64,000 nt of DNA from Trichuris trichiura. Taxonomy: Eukaryota; Nematoda; Enoplea; Trichinellida; Trichuridae. The notes below the pieces were generated by a model, which searched no databases, was not told the DNA's origin, and was given only the letters and a program-made list of their open reading frames with translations. The translations under genes were made by a program, and so were the position numbers. Shown here in pieces: positions 56,201-64,000 of this stretch. The stretch covers positions 1,373,001 to 1,437,000 of the forward strand of contig JBAJFE010000011.1 of the NCBI GenBank assembly GCA_037903355.1. The letters run 5' to 3'. Position 1 is the stretch's first letter, and each line of letters opens with the position of its first letter.

Positions 56201-59200
56201 TAAATGAAGCTTTCGATGTGAAGAATTGAAATCAAAGTTTTCAATTATCTGACAATTCGAACAGCTGAATTTCTACAGTACTGCTGAGAATGCAAGAAAT
56301 GTTTTGCAGCGGCTTCTTTTATGCATCTTCAGAGCATTAATAACATTGAAAAAGGCTATTGTACCTTTAGTTCGACCCATTTCTCGAGCTGCCGACGGGA
56401 ATTGAACTGACAGAGCAAACCAAGCTGTGTAATTGCATATGTATTCGAGGCGAGATCGCCGCGTCCGCAACAAACATCGCGAAAGTTGTTATTCCTTTGA
56501 TCGGCCAAAATGGCAGAGCGCCCTTGCAACGGGACACCATTTTCCTGCAACTGGAAACTTTGGTTGGCTCTAACGCGCGACGATCGCGCATTTGGTCAAT
56601 TGGACATCGTAACATTAACAAACCTTTACGGCGGCTCTGCTACGCTCCAGATACCAAAATTTGACGTGCCGCACTCCCGCTGTGACAAAATATTCGCCGC
56701 CTTCCGAAAAAGATGCCGCCATCACCTGAGCGAATTAAGTATAGCGGCGGAAGTTTACTACAAGAAAAAAGAATGAATACCTTGCAGGCCACTTTGTTTG
56801 ATGCTACTTTCAAGCCATTTTTCCAGTCCCAAACGTTCACTACCAAATCGTGCTCGTTGCCAACGCTGATGAAATAGCGCATGTTCGGCGAAAACAACTG
56901 AAAAAGCAATGGAATCACAAAACTAATCGAATGGAATTACGCTACGCCCATTTTCACGGAAAACATCAAACTTTACGAGAAAATTTATCGTCGCTTCACT
57001 CATTTGGAAATAGAGCACAGTTTACCTGACCGCAACTAATGTTCTACAGTAAGCGATAAACGAAGTACTTAGTGTGCTGCTGCTTCATTAGTACAACAAA
57101 AGCCAAAAAGTAAGCACTTTTCTGCGGTACGCGCGAGTGCCGCTTTACGAGTTTTCCAATGGGTCTATTTAAAAAAACGTTCACAAAAGAAAAGACGAAC
57201 TATGCTAACAACAGTTGTTGACGTACAATCCTCACAGCCTGTACGGAAGATGACAGCTTAGGGTTGACTTTAAAAGTCAGCTAAAACTGCGCTGTTGGAA
57301 GAGTAGCATTCCACCAGACAATCAGGCAAAACTGGAACCAACAAAATGAGCTTCGGTAGTAGAAAAATATATATATACATTAAACTTTTTAGAAGCTTGG
57401 GAAATGTGCCCCTGTTTTCCGTACAACCGAAGCTTCTATTCATTAGCATATAAATAGGGATGGTACATCAATTTGTCAACGAAAGAAGAATAAAACAATA
57501 TACCCAACCTGAACAAGGCATAAATGGTTAAAACCAGGTAAAGTAACGAAAATAAAAGCGACTGAATGGTGTACAATAAATGCTCGTAAACAAACGACTT
57601 AATTGCATAGTTGCTTACAAAACGTTGCTTCCAAATGGCACAGATGGCAATTGAACAAATACGAACTGGTTCTCTCAACGTTACGACTAATTGAAACAAT
57701 TCTAACAAACAGCTTGCCAGCAGGTAGCATAGAAGTAGCGGTGAACAAAAGAAACAAATAACCCTGCCGTTCAGAAACATCTGCCGCAGGAATAATTCAT
57801 TTTGAAAATATGAACCTAACGTAAGCTCAACGAAAGGTGGAGTGGCCATCGTGTTCATTCATGGAAAAAATGCAAATTCATTTCATAAACTGAATACCAT
57901 TCGTGAGTAGCTGACAACAGAAAGGACATAATGCGAAAGACCTGAATGGACACAACCATCTACGAAGTTTACATTGCGTAAAGCAAGTGGTGGCACTTGA
58001 TCACTCTTGCTTTTAAGTGTTGCTTAAAACGAAGCCTTAAAACCGCTCTGATGAAATGGATTCCATTGATTCCTAACAAGAAAATGAAATAGATACGGTT
58101 GGGACAGCTCTTGAGATAACAGCAGCTTGGAGTTAAGCAGTTTTTCTTTACAATATGACCTCATAACGACCCGTACATAGGAACTGGAACGTGCAGAGTT
58201 TTCGGGAGTAAAAAATTATTGTTTATTACATTATCCAACAGCATGTATTTACATATGTATGATTTTCTTCGCGAATTTTTAAAAGTGCTTTATCAAACTC
58301 GTATCCTAACTTCAAAGATGTAAGATTACGTAACTTGTGCGGAATTCTTCATTTTTTGCACCCGAGTAGACAAATATTCAAATTTTTGACAACTTAGCTT
58401 TCGTGATACCGCGTTTGACGAGAGCTCATTATAGAAAGCGTGCTTTCAGTCAAAGGGCTAATTTGCTGGAACTTTCTGTCAGCCTATCTTCAGCTATACA
58501 TTAGAGAAAAGATGACAAGTTTCATGAACGACCGGAGTAGCAATACCAGTGCAAAGCGGAATACAAACGGCTTTCTAGCGCCTAAGTCTCCCTTCAAAAA
58601 AAAATAAAGGGACTACAAGTAGTCTTCGCCTCTCCGCTTTCTCAACGAGTTTGTATGGAATATTCAAAACCCCCTTCAAGCAGCAATCAACAAAACAAGT
58701 CAGCAATTGAAAAGTTTCCGCAGTTGAATTTCAAAAAAGACCAATGGTCTTCTTTTCGCTAGGCAACGAAGAAAGCGAATGGCGCAAGGAATTTCAATGG
58801 TTCAAACAGCCTACTGATGCCCTAAAGACAAGGCAAATGGAAGTCTTATTTCTACCCTTCACTTTTAGTTCGCAACTTTTACTCAACTTATCGACCACAA
58901 TCCTGCAGTTTGAAAGCGATGGAGAAGAAAGAAAGCCTAATCAAACCTAATTCGGTCATCTTCTATTCTGCCTGCATTCCAAGACGTACGTACGGCATTG
59001 TTGCCAACCCGGAATGCAACCAAAAGACAAAATGGCCAAATAAACAGGACTCGATGACTAATCACTTTCAATTCAATTCTACTAAGTTAATGTGCATACC
59101 ACGCAGGCAATTCCAAAGGTGTGTCCGAAAAGTTCGGCTGCCAACGATTGATCGTTCAAATCCCATATGCGAACGGCTGGCTGATGCCCGCACTAGACAC

Positions 59201-59595
59201 AACGCAATAAGAATATTAATTTTAAAAAAGTAATAAGCAAATACTTCAGCAGTAGCCAAATATCTGCCGTCGGGTGAAAAGGACAAGCTTGTAACGGCCT
59301 TCTTCGATGAGCTCACTATGTGGGATTGGGATGCGCCGTCGGCACTTAGCAATACCACCGTACATCTGAAAAGGGTAGATAAAAGGCGAAAGCGCCAAGT
59401 AGCTAATTTACCCTGCGGGATAAGCAACAGTGCCATCCGTTTGGCGACAGTCCAAAGCAGCGCTCGAATCGGCTGTCAGTCCAATAACCGTCTCCAACTG
59501 CACCTAAAACGTAAGGGCGTGTAAATAATTGAACAAAGTTAAACAAAAGACAAAATTAATTAACAGATTTTTGTAACCTTTTCCGTGTTGGTCAT
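48928..59595 (-). CDS. wdr62: WDR62/MAPKBP1 family WD40 scaffold protein
   Basis: In animals this scaffold binds JNK pathway kinases and acts at spindle poles. Two WD40 propellers occupy the N-terminal half: [170 protein letters not shown], and [13 protein letters not shown] Ser-rich, presumably disordered tail follows, and then a helical C-terminus with [17 protein letters not shown] and [15 protein letters not shown], the family's dimerisation region. The stop is at 48930-48928. The start is taken as the ATG at 59595-59593 (MTNTEK, 18 coding bases then a GT donor) because it joins in frame to LETVIGLT. The vertebrate N-terminal extension is absent or lies further upstream. A 2.2-kb intron spans about 56.9-59.1 kb. 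Confidence 0.92.
54219..59595 (-). other. wdr62: WDR62 double WD40 propeller exons
   Basis: Exons read by eye are 59595-59578, 59502-59412, 59365-59245, about 59194-59107, about 56900-56785, about 56720-56640, about 56600-56365, about 56085-55839, 55790 to about 55435, about 55390-55290, and about 55210-54230. The last and largest carries [19 protein letters not shown] through [12 protein letters not shown] and then the start of the disordered tail ([16 protein letters not shown]). Blade spacing matches vertebrate MAPKBP1 without large gaps. Confidence 0.82.
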
Positions 59596-62500
59596 CCAAT
59601 TAGTTACGTTTAGCGACGAGTTGATGACGACGCTTGTAGGTTGCGAATAGGAGCAACGTTAAAAGACGCGGAGGTCCGCCTGCGGACATTGCAAAGAGCC
59701 TGAACAACCGGTAAAACGACAACGGAGCCGCTGGGCCGGTTTTCCGTCAAAACCAGCCGCGTTCCAAAAATACCTGGTCAATTAACAACGGTGCGCGCGC
59801 GACAAACTGCCAATGCGACAACCGCGCTGTTAAAACAAAAGCTACGGACCAACTCGTTTTTCCAAAAAAAGAGGTCAACAGTTGTGAGCATAACATGAGT
59901 TCAACAAGCTTTCCTTCAAACTTATGCTATAACTTCACCAGAGCTAAAGTAAGCCAATATGTCAGCGGAAAGCCAATGAAATCTTGTCAAAACGCGCCTT
60001 ATTTTAAACGACATGTCACTCTATAAAAATTCGAAAACGATTCTCCTGAAGACTACTAGAAATGGATGTCATCCCAAGTAAACGTCAGTGAATCATTCAA
60101 AGTCAAAAAAAAAATAAGATAGGTGGGACAAGAGAAAGGCTCATCAGGGCGCAACTCGCCTAGAATAACTGCAAAGCGCGCTAAGGGACAATTTCGAACT
60201 GTCAATCGTTTGGAATACTCTTTAAACTCGTTTGAAAAGCTGGCGCCTTTTTTCAGCTTGCCTGCAAGTCAACCAATCAAAATATTCTCACACCTGAGCA
60301 AATTTCAATGGCGCCATAGAACAACGCCGTTTTGGTTGCCTACTGCCTAAAAGTATCGGCGCAGCCTTTAGCCCTGTTGACAAACAATCCCGCCAACTCG
60401 GTTGACTGAACTTTGTTTCGCAGGCTGCGGACCACTTTAAAGACCATATAAACATCACACCTATCGAGGCAATCAATTGTAGTTGCCAAAAAAAGAAAAG
60501 CAATTCAAGATCATTTATTAAACCACTTTTTTCTATCCCATCTAAGTCAGTAAGCGTTTGTTTGCATGGCTTTTCATTCAAAGTGTCGAACCAATTATAA
60601 AAAAAAAAGTCCAGTCACCGAAACAAGGCAGCGAGTGCATAGCGTAGTTACAAAGGCATAAAACCGAATTGGATTCGCTAAGCGGTAAAATGAAACTGAA
60701 GTTGTTAAAATGAACAAAAGCGGGGCGCTGATATTCGAGCACCGCCTTTTCTGTGTATGATTTCTCGCATTACACTCAAACAGCGCCGTTTCGAACTATC
60801 AAAGCGTTAGTATATACCATATGGAAGGCACGAGCGCCTGTTCTATGTTTGCTAGGCACGTGTAGAGGTGCAGGCGAAAAGTCGCCTACAACGTTGTCGC
60901 GCAGAGGTGAGCGAACACCTGACGTGGATGGGCTTTTTGGCACGCCCTGCCCGTCGGCTGCCCTCAATTCTTTTTCTACCATTAGCGAGCGAGAATGAAA
61001 TTCAATTTCAACGGAAAATTAAACAAAATAACTCTTCAACAGGCGGAGCAACTGCCAACATGCGCGCTAGTGGATCAAAAAATGACGAAAAGCAAACCTA
61101 TTTCAACGCTTCGCTACGGCTTGCAGCCTACCGCGAGCATGGCCAATATTATAAGCGTTTGGAAAAAACAACAGAATGCTTGAAACATGATTGCCTACAA
61201 AATGAACGATAGGTTCAAAAGCATAGTAAGCCAATCGGATTAGAAAGCAAAGGAGGATAAACAACAACCCTATAAGGTGAATTGACTTCCTGTCTCACCT
61301 CCCGACCGCTTCGCCTAAAGACGGAAGTCAACAGAAACCTGACAATACGCAAGACTAGAGCAAAAGCTTGGCGACCTACAAGGATTGCTATTGGCATTTA
61401 GTAAGAACATGTTTTGTGCAGACGCGAACTTTAGGAGAGAAAAGCAATGTGAAACAGCTCACGTTTTGGAGACCACTTCTGCGTTGCTCCTTTATAAGCA
61501 GTTCGTACTGTTCTTCGGCAAAAACGAAACGTCGCCGCCGTAAGCGCCTTTCCATTAGGTAAAAAAGAGTCCAAGTTGCCCCAGCGTATGTGCTTGCAGC
61601 GAGTTAAAAAAAAAAAGAAATTTCAGCCACTGTTCACTCTCCTTCTCTTGGTAACGTTTCGAATGGCAGGCAAACTGGGTAACCAGCAGCAATAGAACCA
61701 ATTTGCATGATAGACCTTTTTCGCAGCGATTATCCTTCCAACATTGGCGAACAAACAGTAGATGCAGTGCGATCAAGTGCACAACTAGTCCAATAAGAAT
61801 AGAGCAGAATGAATTAAATGCAATCAGTTGCTTTTAACTTCAAAATCGACAGCGCCGCTATGAGTAGCTGCTCGACGACCGGTAAACAAACGAACCAGGG
61901 CGCTAATGCTAACGTAACTAGAAAACTGTGGCGCCATTAGGCTTCTCTGCGACGCCGAGAACACGCGCCTGTGCCATGGCAAGGGTCGACCTTCTCTCGC
62001 TTATGGAAGGTAACCGCTGCAGACGGGAGAGGAGAAGAACAAGAACAATCATGACAATGTGCAAGCTATCGGCAATGAAGCGCCGTCTGGAGAACAGGCA
62101 GCCAGCAGACCTTGAAGACTTGAAGGGGCAAAAATAGGGTCAAGGTGGGTGCTTTGCCCAACGGAGCGAAGATAATGGATCATGCAAGGGAGGGCGCAAG
62201 TACGGAGTCGATTCAACAACGCATTATGAGCTTGAAGAACAAACTGTTCACGCAATTCCATCGAAGCAACTATAAACCGACCGACGACAACGAATGACCA
62301 ACGGAGCCTTAAGCATTGCTTCATCGTCGAGTAAAGAGGTCTCGAAGAGAAAGTGTTATTCATTTGAGTCGCACTTTCGGCCCTCCGGCAGCAACAGAAA
62401 GGCGCAGTGGATGGCGAAATATCTCAACCAACAAATCAATTGCTGGCAATTGAAGCACTCGTAATAAATGCAAAAACATTTCTTCCCACAATTCTTCGGC

Positions 62501-64000
62501 CGGATGACCCAAATGCCATTGAATTTGAACCAAAAAAAAGCTACAGTGCTTTTGCAACCAACAAATGAGCTCTCCTTTAGACAACAGGTCGACCGCAGCT
62601 TTTATGATAAAAGCGTTGTTGCGTATATGCAAGTTCGCTACTGGGTCGTTTCAACTCTTGCGGACGTGCACGTTTGAGGCGGTTTGAAGTTTCTGTCAAC
62701 CTTCGCTATTTTTTCAGCCAATTCATTAACCATTGTAGACGGCAAGCTAATCAACGTTCCCGAATTTCCAATTAAAAAAACCAGTCACGTGCAGGTTGGT
62801 CAACAATCAGTCTTTCGTCGAAGCAAGCTTTTGTACGGTGCCAACCGAGGTGGAATTCATTTTGACATCGGGTTTAGGCAAAAGCAAATGGATTACTTGA
62901 GTCTGCTGACATGCAGGCCTTGACAAAACGCTTATCTAAACCTAACGACATTTTTAAAAATGAAGGACGCCCCAAACGGCCACGTTTTCGCATGCGGCAC
63001 TCAATGAACTTCTTGGTAGAAAATGTTTCCCTCTTTCTGCGGACTAACAGGAAGCTAAAGTAGGGCAGACTAGTAAATAGCAAATGGCTTGTCACATCGA
63101 TACTGCAGAAACGTTTACAAGAAGAGAACTGTATTTATGCAAACGTTGGTACTACTGGCGTAAGCCTCTATAAGCATGCGTATCAACTGGCAAACTGGAT
63201 AATGCTTGCTGTTCAACGACTTAGGTATAGCTTGGAGAGAAGTGAAAAATGGAACGCCTGAATCACCCGTCTGAAACGAGACTGTAACTTGTTAATTAGT
63301 CGACGGTGTTCTGACAAGTCTAAAGTCCAAGAAAAGCAGGGAGATGATAGCTGGCAGCGCGACAATATTCACTCCGCAATGTCTCAGTTGTTGACAACAA
63401 CCAGGCGATCCATGCACTTATTCATCGTAGGAAACCGAAGGTCAGCTGGTGACACTGTCCGCTTAGCTGCCAAACCGTAAATAAGGGGAGTGAATGCTTA
63501 GAGAACCGCAGGAAACGTAAGGACGTTCCATAAACTTTTCAACCGGTTCTGGCGACACTATTGCAAAATAGCCTAACAGTACCTGCGCATGACACGGCGA
63601 ACAACACAAACTGGACATTGGCAGAATTCTTCTAACATGGACAGGGCAGTTAATCACTGGAAAACGGTCGCGTATTTGCTCTGTCAGAGCAATGGGAAGG
63701 AGAACTAATTGCGAAGGACTTCAAGCGAACTAACGACTATAAAGTAAAAGAAGAGAAAATTGGCTGCTTGCCTGCACTGATCCGCTCGAATTATGCTGCT
63801 TCATTATCCTCTGAGTCAAATCGGCCGAGCTCATCCCTGCTTGCCAAACGCGTATTGCTCAATGCATCGCGTCTTCGTACAAAAGTCGCATAATGCACAT
63901 ATACACCATACTCAATGCTTGCCGCGTCCAACTGAGCGAAGACAAAGGCCCGACGACAGGCCGACCACAATTCGCGCTACCAAAAAGTCAACACAGCGCC
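59596..64000. other. Region upstream of WDR62, no gene seen
   Basis: The short open frames here, none above about 115 codons, have no recognisable domain and no splice-consistent assembly. The + strand is again rather A-rich in places (for example near 61021). The promoter or 5' UTR exons of the WDR62 gene may lie here. No RNA gene, repeat array or transposon end was recognised. Confidence 0.5.

Noticed and set aside
57436..57858. 140-codon minus-strand, Leu/Phe-rich frame in the WDR62 2.2-kb intron
   Set aside because: It looks membrane-like only because the sense strand of this intron is T-rich; no family signature, and it lies between two in-frame-joining WD40 exons.
59145..59170. GTTCAAATCCC, resembling a tRNA box B
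   Set aside because: It lies inside a WDR62 WD40 exon and has no box A or cloverleaf around it.

Overview
This window looks like nematode nuclear DNA. The evidence is compact multi-exon genes with mostly 45-60 nt GT-AG introns, about 40% GC by eye, and proteins that are clearly animal: a nematode-type Kunitz/lustrin extracellular protein, a PLC-beta4/NorpA-type phospholipase, an Aha1 co-chaperone and a WDR62/MAPKBP1 WD40 scaffold. A clade I (Trichuris-like) nematode is my best guess, but this is inference. There are no rRNA genes, tRNA genes, CRISPR arrays or bacterial-style operons that I can see.

Layout. 1-1.75 kb: no gene. 1.78-15.24 kb (+): one secreted protein gene built from 16 Kunitz and 14 lustrin-type cysteine-rich modules, mostly one module per exon. 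It has two long introns, and the second carries an 800-bp terminal-inverted-repeat element with a 3-bp TAA target duplication. 15.24-18.75 kb: no gene seen. 18.75-19.82 kb (+): an intronless secreted endonuclease/exonuclease/phosphatase-fold enzyme. 20.28-26.42 kb (-): PLC-beta (egl-8 type), with the extreme N-terminal exon not found. 26.4-45.4 kb: a 19-kb tract with no convincing gene, A-rich on the + strand, containing two strong hairpins and short microsatellites. 45.45-47.58 kb (-): Aha1/AHSA1, complete. 48.93-59.60 kb (-): WDR62/MAPKBP1 homologue, apparently complete. 59.6-64 kb: no gene seen.

The three minus-strand housekeeping or signalling genes lie head-to-tail but do separate jobs: Gq-coupled phosphoinositide signalling, Hsp90 co-chaperone work, and a JNK/spindle-pole scaffold. 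The Kunitz/lustrin protein and the phosphatase-fold enzyme are both predicted to enter the secretory pathway. The main oddities are these: every Kunitz module lacks the Cys14-Cys38 pair of classical inhibitors; one intron may be only 23 nt; two mini-introns are in frame and stop-free; the inserted element has an extra head-to-head terminus; and there are two long near-perfect hairpins in the gene-free tract. All exon boundaries were read by eye from splice signals and reading frame. Without transcript data they may be off by a few bases.
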